Part shown: in pieces, positions 49,442-53,508 of the stretch
Position numbering within the stretch: position 1 is the stretch's first letter
How the letters are laid out: the number at the start of each line of letters is the position of its first letter
DNA from: Anomaloglossus baeobatrachus
Taxonomy: Eukaryota; Chordata; Amphibia; Anura; Aromobatidae
Direction of reading: 5' to 3'
DNA length: 64,000 nucleotides
Assembly: GCF_048569485.1 (NCBI RefSeq)
Contig: NC_134353.1
Location: 66,470,221-66,534,220 of the forward strand
Program-made: the position numbers and the translations under genes
The notes under the pieces: model-generated
Told to the model about the DNA's origin: nothing
The model's input: only the letters and a program-made list of their open reading frames with translations
The model's database searches: none

Positions 49442-50417
49442 TATGTTTTCATATTCCGAGTTTTTCAAGGCAGTTTTTTGCCACAGAACTTAAAAAATAA
49501 ACTAGTTGCCGAGTTACCAAATAAAGAAAAAAAAAAAAATCTATAATGTTTCTCATTTAACTCTCAACCGCCAAAGTACAGATGCTCCGCTAGGTCATTT
49601 TTGGTTTTAAGGCCATGTGCGCACATTGCGTTCCGCCGTGACAAATATTCCGCAGCGTTTTGCATGCATTGTGAATGCAGAATTCATGCGTTCTGGATGC
49701 TTGGGAAAAGCATCCAAAACGCACAAAAGTAGTGACATGTTGCTTTTTAGAACGCAGCGATTCAGCCACAAATTTCAGCAGCCAAAACGCTGCGTTCTAA
49801 AACGCAACGTGCGCATGGAATTTGTACAAGTTACATAGACTTTGCTGCGGACGCAGAACGCATTCGTTTACGCTGCAGTTTAAAACGCTGCGTAAACGCA
49901 TGCACAGCGCACACGTGCGCACATGGCCTAATTATCCTGCAGCCAAGATGTGCTGAACACGTATCTAACCGCTGCAGGCAATCCCTGGTAGCACAGGTAG
50001 CATATGTGAAGGTCACCATCTCTGCATTGATGAGGAGTGGGTACTTCAAGTATCACCACTGCAGATAAGAACCGAGGCAGCTCCGCAGCATGGCTGAGGG
50101 ATTTATCATGTAATTAGGAGTTACTTTTTCACACAGTCTTCATTTTTTAACACTAGAAGTCCCAAGAATTTCGAGGTCCATAGGGTTTCAATGGTAGAAA
50201 TGTTAAATGACCCCTCTCTGGGACTTCTAGTGTTAAATATCCCGGACAACCCCTTTACGATCCGTGCATTGATTTGTGCCTGTCACCTCCAGCTTCGCCT
50301 TGTTCCCCTGCGACAGACTTGGATGGTTGCACTTCTGAATTCTCTCCAGGATGATGAGCTGCTGATCGCTCGGCTTCTCACTCAGAAGAGACAGGAAATC
50401 TTCATACGACTCCGGGA
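7447..50417 (-). CDS. nop14: NOP14, C-terminal half in ten coding exons
   Basis: NOP14 is a nucleolar scaffold of the small-subunit processome, needed for 18S rRNA maturation and 40S assembly; in yeast it works with Noc4 and Emg1. Exon translations follow the known vertebrate protein in order: PESYEDF and [94 protein letters not shown] style blocks, [17 protein letters not shown], and a Lys/Arg-rich tail after [10 protein letters not shown]. All nine internal junctions have AG acceptors and GT donors, and phases close exactly, giving about 431 residues against about 857 for human NOP14. The 5' exons lie beyond 64000. Introns range from 85 bp to about 15.5 kb, the long ones filled by transposons. 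Spliced structure and intact frames argue for the working gene, not a retrocopy. Confidence 0.95.
7637..7978. repeat. C-rich minisatellite in the last NOP14 intron
   Basis: About a dozen tandem units of CTAGAGGGAGAGCCGTC with a C run of 4 to 15 bases between them; unit length about 20-37 bp. It begins under 100 bp from the last coding exon's acceptor, and on the NOP14 sense strand it is G-rich, so the nascent RNA would carry repeated G tracts. Confidence 0.9.
7982..8320. other. Intron remainder, nothing recognised
   Basis: Last NOP14 intron between the minisatellite and DIRS copy 1. No feature supported. Confidence 0.4.
8321..14170 (-). mobile_element. DIRS-like YR retroelement, copy 1 (subfamily A)
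   Basis: A fossil DIRS element about 5.85 kb long in the last NOP14 intron. Parts, reading leftward: right ITR about 14030-14170, gag about 13138-11703, RT-RNase H-methyltransferase about 11650-9813, tyrosine recombinase (YR) about 9850-8794, ICR 8633-8733, left ITR about 8321-8500. The ICR is the inverse of the left end joined to the inverse of the right end, the hallmark of DIRS1 structure. The recombinase part is the best preserved. Broken, with roughly five breaks by eye in gag and the polymerase region. No target duplication; both ends meet at an A-rich AAA core. Older than subfamily B copies by its decay. Confidence 0.92.
14171..14538. other. Intron remainder
   Basis: Last NOP14 intron between DIRS copy 1 and the exon donor at 14538. 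A poly-A stretch lies near 14258. Nothing else is supported. Confidence 0.4.
14539..14694 (-). CDS. nop14: NOP14 exon
   Basis: A 156-nt exon after CTGGCAG, ending AG before GTGCGT. Encodes [18 protein letters not shown], then [20 protein letters not shown], the most conserved basic block of the protein. Confidence 0.95.
14836..14957 (-). CDS. nop14: NOP14 exon
   Basis: A 122-nt exon after TTTCAG, ending with GT before GTGAGT. Encodes [12 protein letters not shown] and [17 protein letters not shown], matching the PxxxEKxxPVPxKxxTP pattern of NOP14. An upstream GTGTGA is also possible as donor but would break phase. Confidence 0.9.
15118..15246. mobile_element. Left terminal repeat of an IS630/mariner-like element split by DIRS copy 2
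   Basis: The sequence including CGCCACCTGGTGGAAAACAA and GGAGTTAGCATTTTTATCTC is the inverse of about 27750-27870. It ends in an A-rich tract into which DIRS copy 2 inserted; the transposon continues after 27234. Confidence 0.75.
20592..26554 (-). mobile_element. DIRS-like YR retroelement, copy 3 (subfamily B), nested in copy 2
   Basis: A complete-length fossil of about 5.96 kb with matching ITRs (20592-20765 and about 26410-26554) and an ICR at 20898-21000. Reading leftward: gag 25404-23902, RT-RNase H-methyltransferase about 23900-22131, recombinase about 22130-21061. Gag and recombinase read as long open frames; the polymerase region has about two breaks. Younger than copy 2, since it interrupts it. 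Confidence 0.92.
23902..25404 (-). CDS. DIRS gag-like protein, copy 3
   Basis: A 500-codon frame of a fossil DIRS element. It has an N-terminal CAAC...PHCVQC cysteine cluster, a Ser/Pro/Asp-rich linker, then the conserved core with [59 protein letters not shown], and a basic Gln/Lys/Arg tail. The core is the DIRS1 gag family, from which the LAP2-alpha-specific region of mammalian TMPO is reported to derive. Probably a nucleic-acid-binding structural protein of the element. Confidence 0.8.
   Translation of the reverse strand: MCCLGNIIAWRPQGRGAKTQAYYAACAACTTPLPAGSTDPHCVQCSSPVSLAQPEPLLRGAQNEPPADNVQVTGTEFAKLSDTMAKILEALQSRPISQHRDSVESVFPGPPQLDQQGPPGVSHRSQAEGSDTDPSPRPTKRARLDFPSTSSYCSGSQQGESRIDEAETVDQDSDPESALNLNTPDGDAIVNDLIASINQMLDISPSAPPAEEAASQQEKFRFRFPKRTPSMFLDHSDFREAVQNHHACPDKRFSKRLKDTRYPFPPDVVKSWTQCPKVDPPISRLAARSILAVEDGASLKDATDRQMELWLKSIYEAIGASFAPAFAAVWALQAISAGQAQIEAATRTSAPQVASITTQTSALASYAINAVLDSASRTAVAADNSVVLRRALWLREWKADSASKKRLTSLPISGDRLFGERLDEIIKQSKGKDTSLPQPKPNRPPPRKGQSRFRSFRGAGKSQFSSSKRPQKNQRVSDSWRSNSHPKKTAGGAATKTASS
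27235..27875. mobile_element. IS630/mariner-like DNA transposon, right part, with transposase remnant
   Basis: Continues the element begun at 15118. The block 27240-27291 (CATCATCAATTCAATACG) is the inverse of 27679-27741, and 27750-27870 is the inverse of 15118-15235, so terminal repeats were about 170 bp. Minus-strand sequence between them gives WPP then [20 protein letters not shown], resembling the C-terminal end of DD-E transposases of the mariner-like group; stops precede it. About 0.76 kb without the DIRS insertions, so non-autonomous and decayed. Confidence 0.65.
27876..28270. other. NOP14 intron, nothing recognised
   Basis: No coding frame or complete repeat supported between the IS630-like element and the solo DIRS end. 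Confidence 0.4.
28271..28319 (-). repeat. Solo 50-bp DIRS left-end fragment
   Basis: Matches the first about 48 bp of subfamily B left ends (AGGGAATTTTGTTTACTTAC, then CGTAAATTCCTTTTCTTCTAG and CTCCAAT) with no ITR body, ICR or coding part. It lies 68 nt beyond the donor of the NOP14 exon 28387-28534, in the same orientation as the full copies. It carries GTAAGT on the NOP14 sense strand (donor at 28290-28289) and a pyrimidine tract plus AG on the plus strand. Confidence 0.9.
28387..28534 (-). CDS. nop14: NOP14 exon with possible downstream alternative donor
   Basis: A 148-nt exon after CCCGTGTAG, ending ATCCAG before GTAAGT (phase 0). Encodes [19 protein letters not shown] and ends [17 protein letters not shown] end fragment 72 nt beyond carries another consensus donor at 28290-28289. 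The frame stays open to it, which would add exactly 32 codons. Confidence 0.93.
28846..30075. repeat. 24-bp minisatellite, about 50 copies, C-rich on plus strand
   Basis: Unit GTGCAAGAGAGCCCAG plus a C run, usually eight C (24 bp), sometimes 6-10, and five C (21 bp) in the last six units nearest the SINE. The unit has no stop in several frames and is usually a multiple of three, which explains four to five long frames across it; none is a gene. It lies in the NOP14 intron between exons 28387-28534 and 30402-30561, where the sense RNA carries G8 runs every 16 nt. Confidence 0.97.
30076..30308 (+). mobile_element. V-SINE-like tRNA-derived SINE
   Basis: Starts within the tRNA-related head (GGGATCAAATCCCACC resembles a B box). 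It then has the V-SINE central domain (CCCCGGTGTTTGAGTGGGTT, TCCTACAGG, TGGTTTCCTCCCA) and a tail with GATTGTGAGCCCC, a GAT repeat and GCGCTGTGGAATTAATGGCG. The A-box side is replaced by the minisatellite. Family assignment rests on the recognisable central domain. Confidence 0.75.
30402..30561 (-). CDS. nop14: NOP14 exon after the 15.5-kb intron
   Basis: A 160-nt exon after ATCTCTACAG, ending before GTGAGT. Encodes [18 protein letters not shown] and the less conserved ETEINHFK end. The phase joins exactly to the exon 15.5 kb upstream, across the five-layer transposon nest. Confidence 0.92.
30562..31009. other. NOP14 intron, nothing recognised
   Basis: Unique-looking intron sequence between the exon acceptor and the Kolobok/T2-like nest. 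Confidence 0.4.
32878..33930 (-). CDS. DIRS tyrosine recombinase, copy 5
   Basis: The recombinase would integrate the circular DNA copy without target duplication. Visible catalytic residues: Arg in [14 protein letters not shown], His-x-x-Arg in [13 protein letters not shown], and Tyr in FTKHYQVHT. An N-terminal helical SAM-like part ([34 protein letters not shown]) precedes it. The start is not clear: the same frame stays open far upstream across the polymerase region to 35733. Confidence 0.88.
   Translation of the reverse strand, partial: PDCVAIESWILASAGLSQGVVATMRQARKSNSAKIYHRTWKIFLSWCSAQGVSPWPFALPKFLSFLQSGLEKGLSLSSLKGQVSALSVFFQKRLARLSKVRTFLQGVCHIVPPYKRPLDPWDLNRVLVALQKPPFEPLKEVSFSRLSQKVAFLVAITSLRRVSELAALSSKAPFLVFHQDKVVLRPIPEFLPKVVSSFHLNQDISLPSFCPHPVHRYEKDLRLLDLVRALRIYISRTAPMRRADALFVLVAGPRKGLQASKATLARWIKEPILEAYRSAGLPVPSGLKAHSTRAVGASWALRHQASAQQVCQAATWSSLHTFTKHYQVHTYASADASLGRRVLQAAVTPP
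33897..36044 (-). CDS. DIRS RT-RNase H-methyltransferase frame, copy 5
   Basis: A 715-codon frame. Reverse transcriptase has [36 protein letters not shown] and the YxDD box in [11 protein letters not shown]. RNase H has [43 protein letters not shown] and [15 protein letters not shown]. The last about 150 residues ([40 protein letters not shown]) match the methyltransferase-like region of DIRS1 elements. The first Met lies inside the gag overlap and may not be used. Confidence 0.9.
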   Translation of the reverse strand: MASHWLISLSSLRVKTPLYHNPEQPNLSRKSGSRGFSPFEVRARHRLPRPKGLRGCKETQIRGGLTRAPRKQMEVPLPKRLPHDFQPPPSASPVGGRLSRFSGIWMSQVKDRWVTDILSRGYRIEFNSRPPARFFRTSPHPDRADALLQAVDSLRAEGVVIPVPPQEQGQGFYSNLFVVPKKDGSFRPVLDLKRLNKHVHARKFRMETLRSVIASMSRGDFLASIDIKDAYLHVPIATEHQRFLRFVIGDDHFQFVALPFGLATAPRVFTKVMAAVVAVLHSQGHSVIPYLDDLLVKAPSQEACQRSLNATLETLQSFGWIINFPKSILSPTQSLTYLGMEFHTLAAIVKLPLNKQRSLQTGVQSLLQGQLHPLRRLMHFLGKMVAAMEAVPFAQFHLRPLQWDILRQWDGKSTSLDRKVSLSQTAKDSLQWWLLPTSLSQGRSFLPPSWAVVTTDASLSGWGAVFLHHRAQGTWTPQESTLQINVLEIRAAYLALLAFQQWLEGKQIRIQSDNSTAVAYINHQGGTRSRQAFQEVRRILMWVEDRASTISAVHIPGVENWEADFLSRQGMDAGEWSLHPDVFQEICRRWGVPDVDLMASRHNNKVPAFMARSRDQRALAADALVQDWSQFQLPYVFPPLALLPRVLRKIRSECSRIILVAPDWPRRSWYPDLWHLTIGRPWSLPDRPDLLSQGPFFHQNSAALNLTVWPLSPGS
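35794..37335 (-). CDS. DIRS gag-like protein, copy 5
   Basis: A 513-codon frame; a Met at residue 18 ([12 protein letters not shown]) aligns with the start of other copies and is the likelier start. An N-terminal CAAC...PHCVQC cluster is followed by a Ser/Asp/Pro-rich linker and the core with [34 protein letters not shown] and [12 protein letters not shown]. Ends in a basic, Gln/Ser-rich tail. Confidence 0.85.
   Translation of the reverse strand: MRSLLAASPRSLCGSNNMPSSKRKAAKARAVYTACAACGANLPAGSDDPHCVQCSDPVLLRQPESGEVVTQAETLVSSAPVTGTDFAVFADNMSVSMAKILETLQSMHGAQSLGTARPLSSGPPHLELIQPTGGSPASQAEDYDSDDSPSHPKRARWERPSTSSHCSGSQRNQSPCDVSDESDQESIPGTPLNLDTPDGDAMVNDLISAINRLLDISPPAPSAEEAAAEQEKFRFLYPKRKLSALLDHADFRESIQKHDAHPERRFSKRSKDTRYPFPPDVVKRWTQCPKVDPPISKLAARSIVAVEDGASLKDANDRQMDLWLKSVYEAIGASFAPAFAAVWALQAISAGLAKVDAIIHPAVPQVAHLTTQMSAFASYAINAVLESTSRTSMASANSVVLRRALWLKDWKADAGSKKCLTSLPLSRDRLFGEPLADIIKQSKGKDSSLPQPRTTKPQQKKWQQRFQSFRGSGKTPFTSSKGTQRMQRNSDSWRAHTRPKKANGGTTSKAATS
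38943..41090 (-). CDS. DIRS RT-RNase H-methyltransferase frame, copy 4
   Basis: A 715-codon frame of a fossil DIRS element. Reverse transcriptase: [54 protein letters not shown], and the YxDD box in VIPYLDDML. RNase [58 protein letters not shown]. The C-terminal [10 protein letters not shown]...[11 protein letters not shown]...APDWPRRAW region is in the place of the Dam-like methyltransferase known in DIRS1 elements. It overlaps gag by about 240 nt. Confidence 0.88.
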   Translation of the reverse strand: MQREERVHLSPNCAPSASRIGAPPLVSGPFAASAPIPSRGKAALLRETGRPRHSRPIPPGVHAPASPRDPLLVTAVVPPSDSRSARNSARLVGGRLSRFQHVWIPLTADAWVREIITSGYKIEFEAKPPRRFFLSRPPESTARARAFFHSIDSLLRTGVVVPVPPAERFKGFYSNLFVVPKKDGSVRPVLDLKLLNRSVRPRPFRMESLRSVIASMEVGEFLASLDIQDAYLHVPIATSHQQFLRFAIAEDHFQFTALPFGLASAPRVFTKIMAAAMSVLHARGVMVIPYLDDMLIKGSSFEDCRLGVQVTIDTLSRLGWLINRKKSSLIPARRITFLGMVFDTIQGRVFLTQEKISSLQRGLRALRRQRQVSIRFGMRVLGRMVAAMEAVPFAQFHLRPLQLALLKKWDRSPFSLDRRFHLSPETRNSLRWWLNQRNLASGRSFLPLHWKIVTTDASLQGWGAVFRHHTAQGRWSPRESCLQINILEIRAIRLALQQFRHLVQGCPVRIQSDNATAVAYINHQGGTRSVGAMREVKKILHWAECHHSLISAVHIPGVDNWAADFLSREGLASGEWSLNREVFNQICDRWGVPDVDLMASRFNRQVPHFVARCRDRLALGVDALTLSWSQFSLPYIFPPLPLIPRVLKKIKAEGIPVILVAPDWPRRAWFAELTQLLADAPWRLPDRPDLLQQGPLFHQNSQVLNLTAWPLNPGF
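40849..42357 (-). CDS. DIRS gag-like protein, copy 4
   Basis: A 502-codon frame of a fossil DIRS element. It keeps the N-terminal ACSSC...LCSVC cysteine cluster, an acidic Ser/Asp-rich linker, and the core [53 protein letters not shown], then a very basic Arg/Ser tail. Divergent from subfamily B gag but the same layout. Putative nucleic-acid-binding structural protein. Confidence 0.8.
   Translation of the reverse strand: MCTMPKAKPTQSKQAPFALFFACSSCSSKFSQGQDAPLCSVCSTDAQPPQDSAADASDTADATAPYAAGPCVPPPPDWLASLSQSVDSLSEASRTIAQALRLLPTLAQIPADPAQLPPEQVSPVAGSSSAAQKRTRRVSSSDSSQVSPSSPGPDRQSSREASDCSEDDSDAVPLQDSEQAADIRHMVNSLIEAVNQTLKVQVDPVSSQSTQVSFKRVKRAQNTFSGHPEFAELLRSHRQQPDRVFTSGKSIDLHYPFPEGLRKDWAGSPVVDPPVSRLSSHTVLPLTNGTSLKDPTDRTIDRLARSAFEAAGSSLSPAFASVWVAKALMSWADTLRGGLRAIPTNPDLVPIASQISLAGEYLLNAALASASCATQAASNNVAIRRALWLRSWNADAASKKSLTSLPFLGERLFGDRLDQLISDATGGKSTSLPQLRPKRFQNRRSTARFRSFRSFSSNPQPRKSRSPPRDRKTPSFKTNPAWRSRPRQSTRSSSGYRRRSSK
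44965..45499. other. Intron with poly-A and a Kolobok-like half repeat
   Basis: A poly-A run lies near 45007-45028. The block 45060-45300 (GGATAGGTCATTAAT, GTGGCCAACC) resembles one arm of the TTAA-ended repeat at 50631-51612, but no matching partner arm is seen. Confidence 0.4.
45500..45672. mobile_element. Palindromic MITE related to 1909-2104
   Basis: Inverted arms TGAGTGTCGCATCGGCATCA and its counterpart TGATGCTGATGCGACACTCA flank a centre with CTCCTGATAGGAG and ACATGCAGCCGACC. Same family as the copy at 1909-2104, better preserved in the arms. Confidence 0.75.
45673..46082. other. NOP14 intron, nothing recognised
   Basis: Intron immediately downstream of the exon 46083-46236 donor. No feature supported. 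Confidence 0.4.
46083..46236 (-). CDS. nop14: NOP14 exon
   Basis: A 154-nt exon after CTTCTTCCAG, ending with one base before GTACGT. Encodes [13 protein letters not shown] and [14 protein letters not shown], then ASPRSGSV. The 85-nt intron to the preceding exon is the shortest in the window. Confidence 0.93.
46322..46423 (-). CDS. nop14: NOP14 exon
   Basis: A 102-nt phase 0-0 exon between CATTTAG and GTGAGA. Encodes [19 protein letters not shown] through SQLLTK, nearly identical to mammalian NOP14. Confidence 0.94.
46553..46603. repeat. AAT/ATA trinucleotide microsatellite
   Basis: About 17 uninterrupted AAT units between two NOP14 exons, preceded by A/T-rich sequence from 46480. Confidence 0.95.
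46639..46774 (-). CDS. nop14: NOP14 exon
   Basis: A 136-nt exon after TTCTATAG, ending before GTGTGT. Encodes [11 protein letters not shown] and an amphipathic stretch ending [11 protein letters not shown]. Its first base completes the codon left open by the previous exon. Confidence 0.92.
46900..47174. mobile_element. Short inverted-repeat element containing a degenerate hammerhead-like core
   Basis: Ends ATGACATTACCAACAACCCC and GGGGTTGTTGGTAATGTCAT are exact inverses. Inside, on the plus strand at 47023-47055, CTGATGAG and GAAACGCGCGTTGGG have the spacing and core of a hammerhead, but stem II does not pair and GTC is absent. Possibly a Penelope-like or retrozyme-related relic; could equally be an ordinary MITE. 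Confidence 0.5.
47229..47266. repeat. Poly-A run
   Basis: About 35 consecutive A directly before the TTAA-type MITE at 47266. Confidence 0.9.
47267..47708. mobile_element. Kolobok-like MITE
   Basis: Ends AAAGGTTATTCCCATC and GATGGGAATAACCCTTT are inverted. The right flank continues TTTAAAGG; the left flank is obscured by poly-A. The centre holds a second hairpin, GCTTACAAGCT...AGCTTGTAAGC. Confidence 0.65.
47709..48303. other. NOP14 intron with a partial repeat also seen at 48600
   Basis: 47750-47800 (AAATGCATGTATTTTAGGCTA) resembles 48605-48640, two decayed copies of one unidentified repeat. Nothing else is supported. Confidence 0.35.
48304..48389 (-). CDS. nop14: NOP14 exon
   Basis: An 86-nt exon after TTTCCCAG, ending before GTAAGT. 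Encodes [16 protein letters not shown] and VDKMI, directly continuing KAKLE as in other vertebrates. Starts in phase 0 and ends with two bases. Confidence 0.93.
48655..49015 (-). mobile_element. Old DIRS end relic (subfamily D)
   Basis: A left-end-like segment near 48660-48700 (GGGTACTCCCCGTAATTTCT) and an ICR-like segment at about 48778-48895 (TGTGTCCCCCAACAAAGGCT, then CTTCACTGAGAGACACAGG and an AACCATGAGAC block). Position, order and spacing match the ITR-ICR end of the other copies, but the sequence is diverged and no coding part is recognisable. The oldest DIRS trace in the window. Confidence 0.75.
49070..49300. repeat. Degenerate duplicated repeat
   Basis: GCTGCAGCACGGTCGTCTTG and TCAGCG(C/T)TGCAGCCAAT-type blocks recur two to three times with about 100-bp spacing. 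Small frames across it are not genes. Confidence 0.5.
49410..49439. repeat. Poly-A run
   Basis: About 30 consecutive A. A frame reading through it is not a gene. Confidence 0.9.
49611..49928. mobile_element. PIF/Harbinger-like MITE with TAA target duplication
   Basis: Ends GGCCATGTGCGCACATTGCG and GTGCGCACATGGCC are inverted and flanked by TAA (49608-49610, 49929-49931). The interior is a series of AACGCTGCG/CGCAGCG blocks. Confidence 0.8.
50147..50236. mobile_element. Very short TTAA-flanked MITE
   Basis: TTAACACTAGAAGTCCCA and GGGACTTCTAGTGTTAA form inverted ends of a 90-bp element beginning 51 nt past the donor of the NOP14 exon at 50287-50417. TTAA at both ends suggests a Kolobok or piggyBac-type mobilisation. 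Confidence 0.75.
50287..50417 (-). CDS. nop14: NOP14 exon, first one in window
   Basis: Starts with two bases of a split codon after the TTTTTAG acceptor and ends CTGGAG before GTGACA. Encodes [11 protein letters not shown] through [10 protein letters not shown] to KAKLE, a highly conserved NOP14 stretch. The preceding exon is outside the window. Confidence 0.93.
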
Positions 50418-50630
50418 CTAAAAACACAAAAGTAGAAGGCGGAGATTTTATTATAAGCCTTGCAATAGAGGAGAAATCGCACGGATTTTATACATCTTGA
50501 GGGAGTTTTAAATGGATCGTCTTGGCATTACGTGACAAGGAGATTGGAAGGAAACTTGTGCACATTGGGTGGTGCAGGTGCTGAGCCAATAGTCTGACAT
50601 GGGGTCACCCCCCCAGGTCCAATTTAATTA

Positions 50631-51612
50631 TTAAAGACCTTGTCCACTACTTTTACATTGACGGCCTATCCTTAGGATAGGTCATCGATATCTGATCAGC
50701 CAGCAGCCGCTTCTATCAGTTGTTCTGGGGCCCAGCAGCAAGCGGCCAGAAATGCTCAGTGGCGGAACTGTACCCAACTTCAGATAGCGGCCGCGGGCGG
50801 GTACTGCACATCTGCCTTCTATTGATCTGAATGGGAGGTGGATGTGCAGTACCCAGCAGCAGCCACTATCAGAAGAAGGGGCAGCTCCAGAACTGAGTAT
50901 TTTCGGCTGCCGGGACTGAGAACAGCTGATCGAAGGGGGCGCAGGGTGTCGGACCTCAGCCGATCAGACATTGATAACCTATTCTAAGGCGGGCTTTGCA
51001 CATTACGACATCGCAAGCCGATGCTGTGATGTCGAGCGTGATAGTCCCCGCCCCGGTCGCAGGTACGATATCTTGTGATAGCTGGCGTAGCGAACATTAT
51101 CGCTACGCCAGCGTCACATGCACTCACCTGCCGTGCGACGTCGCTCTGGCCGGCGACCCGCCTCTTTCCTAAGGGGGCGGGTCGGGCGGCGTCGTAGCAA
51201 CGTCACACGGCAGGCGGCCAATAGCGGCGGGGGGGCGGAGATGAGCGGGATGTAAACATACCGCCCACCTCTGTCCTTCGCATTGCAGCCGGGACGCAGG
51301 TAGGAGATGTTCCTCGCTCCTGCGGCTTCTCACCCAGTGATGTGTTCTGCCGCAGGAACGAGGAACTACATCGTACCTGTCTCTGCAGCAGCATTATGGA
51401 AATGTCGGAGAACACACCGATGATACGATAACGACGCTTTTGCGCTCATTAATCGTATCATCTAGGATTTACACACAACGACATCGCAATTGACGCCGGA
51501 TGTGCGTCACTTTCGATTTGACCCCCACCGACATCGCACCTGCGATGTCGTAGTGTGCAAAGCCGCCCTAAGACAAGGCCATCAATGTAAAAAGTAGTGG
51601 ACAACTTCTTCA
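50631..51612. mobile_element. Kolobok/T2-like MITE split by a Harbinger MITE
   Basis: The left arm TTAAAGACCTTGTCCACTAC, then GGCCTATCCTTAGGATAGG and GATCAGCC; the right arm CATCAATGTAAAAAGTAGTG and GACAACTT is its inverse. The inner arms also pair (CTGATCAGCC and GCCGATCAGACATTGATAACC). Split by the element at 50988-51568. Confidence 0.7.
50988..51568. mobile_element. PIF/Harbinger-like MITE, nested, TAA target duplication
   Basis: Ends GGCGGGCTTTGCACATTACG and TGTGCAAAGCCGCCC are inverted, flanked by TAA (50985-50987, 51569-51571). The interior holds GCGACGTCG-type palindromes and GTTTACATCCCGC blocks. No transposase. Confidence 0.78.
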
Positions 51613-51818
51613 AAAGATGATGAGAAGAAACACAACATTTCATGTAACCCTAAAGTTTAGAAAGAGGATACTAATCTTAAACACTTAGAGATGTCAATCT
51701 TTTTCTCCTTTTCCATTCAAGAGCTATAACCTTTTTTCCCATTGACAGATTTGTGGGAATTTTTTTGCAAAACGAGTTGTAGTTTTTAATTACACCAATT
51801 TACTGTATAATGTACTTG
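51613..51818. other. NOP14 intron, nothing recognised
   Basis: A/T-rich intron between the T2-like MITE and DIRS copy 6. Confidence 0.4.
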
Positions 51819-53508
51819 AAGGGAATTTTGTTTACTTACCGTAAATTCCTTTTCTTCTAGCTCCTATTGGGAGACCCAGACAATTGGGTGTATAGCTTCT
51901 GCCTCCGGAGGCCACACAAAGTATTACACTTTAAAAAGTGTAACCCCTCCCCTCTGCTATACACCCTCCCGTGCATCACGGGCTCATCAGTTTTGGTGCC
52001 AAAGCAGGAAGGAGGAAACTTATAAATTGGTCTAAGGTAAATTCAATCCGAAGGATGTTTGGACAACTGAAACCATGACCCAAAAGAACAATTCAACATG
52101 AACAACATGTGTACACAAAAGAACAACAGCCCGAAGGGAACAGGGGCGGGTGCTGGGTCTCCCAATAGGAGCTAGAAGAAAAGGAATTTACGGTAAATAA
52201 ACAAAATTCCCTTCTTCTTTGTCGCTCCATTGGGAGACCCAGACAATTGGGATGTCCAAAAGCAATCCCTGGGTGGGTAAAAGAATACCTCGATAAAAAG
52301 AGCCGAAAAACGGCCCCCTCTTACAGGTGGGCAACTGCCGCCTGAAGGAGTCGCCTACCTAGGCTGGCATCTGCCGAATCATCGGCATGCACCTGATAGT
52401 GTTTCGTGAAAGTGTGCAGACTCGACCAGGTAGCCGCCTGACACACCTGCTGAGCCGTAGCCTGGTGTCGCAATGCCCAGGAAGCACCGACGGCTCTGGT
52501 AGAATGGGCTTTCAGCCCTGCAGGAATCGGAAGCCCAAAAGAACGGTAGGCTTCAAGAATCGGTTCCTTGATCCACCGAGCCAAGGTTGACTTGAAAACC
52601 TGAAGTCCCTTACTCTGGCCCGCGATAAAGACAAGAGCGCATCGGACCGGCGCAGGGGCGCCGTGCGAGAAATGTAGAGCCGGAGTGCTCTCACCAGATC
52701 TAATAATGCAAATCCTTTTCACATTGGTGAACTGGATGCGGACCCAAAGAGAGTAAGAAGATATCCTGTTTGAGATGAAACGGGGATACCTTAGGGAGAA
52801 AGTCCGGAACCGGACGTAGAACCACCTTATCCTGGTGAGACACCAGGAAGGGGGCTTTGCCTGACAGCGCTGCTAGCTCAGACACTTTTGAGTGATGTGA
52901 CTGCCACTAGGAAGGCTACCTTTTGCGAAAGGCGAGATAGAGAGATCCCGCATCGGCTCGAAAAGTGACTTCTGAAGAGTCGTCAGCACCCTGTTAAGAT
53001 CCGAGGGTGCTAACGGACGCTTGTAAGGTGGGACTATGTGGCCAACCCCCTGCAGGAACGTGCGGACCTGCGGAAGCCTGGCTAGACGCTTTTGAAAAAA
53101 CACGGAAAGCGCCGATACTTGTCCCTTGAGAGAGCCGAGAGACAAGCCCTTGTCCATTCCAGATTGAAGGAAAGAAGAAAAGTGGGAAAGGCAAACGGCC
53201 AGGGAGTAAAACCCTGAGTCAGAGCACCAGGATAAGAAGATCCTCCAAGTCCTGTGATAGATCTTGGCGGACGTTGGTTTCCAGGCCTGTCTCATGATAA
53301 CAGCAGCTGCTGCTGACTAAAATGGGAGCATGAGTGCATGTGTGCCTCCTTCAACACAAAGCATAAAACTGATGAGCCCGTGATGCACGGGAGGGTGTAT
53401 AGCAGAGGGGAGGGGTTACACTTTTTAAAGTGTAATACTTTGTGTGGCCTCCGGAGGCAGAAGCTATACACCCAATTGTCTGGGTCTCCCAATGGAGCGA
53501 CAAAGAAA
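51819..53508 (-). mobile_element. DIRS-like YR retroelement, copy 6 (subfamily B), short remnant
   Basis: Parts present: left ITR 51819-51990, ICR 52157-52258, a broken recombinase region about 53295-52321, then a right ITR about 53360-53508. The gag and polymerase parts are absent, so it is a short broken remnant. Its right ITR abuts the ICR of copy 7 with no left ITR between them. ITR text (CTGCTATACACCCTCCCGTG) marks a variant of subfamily B. Confidence 0.88.

Noticed and set aside
7447-50417. NOP14 as a processed pseudogene or a retroelement-captured fragment
   Set aside because: There are nine introns with consensus sites and closed phases, and no stop in any exon; this is a normal spliced gene.
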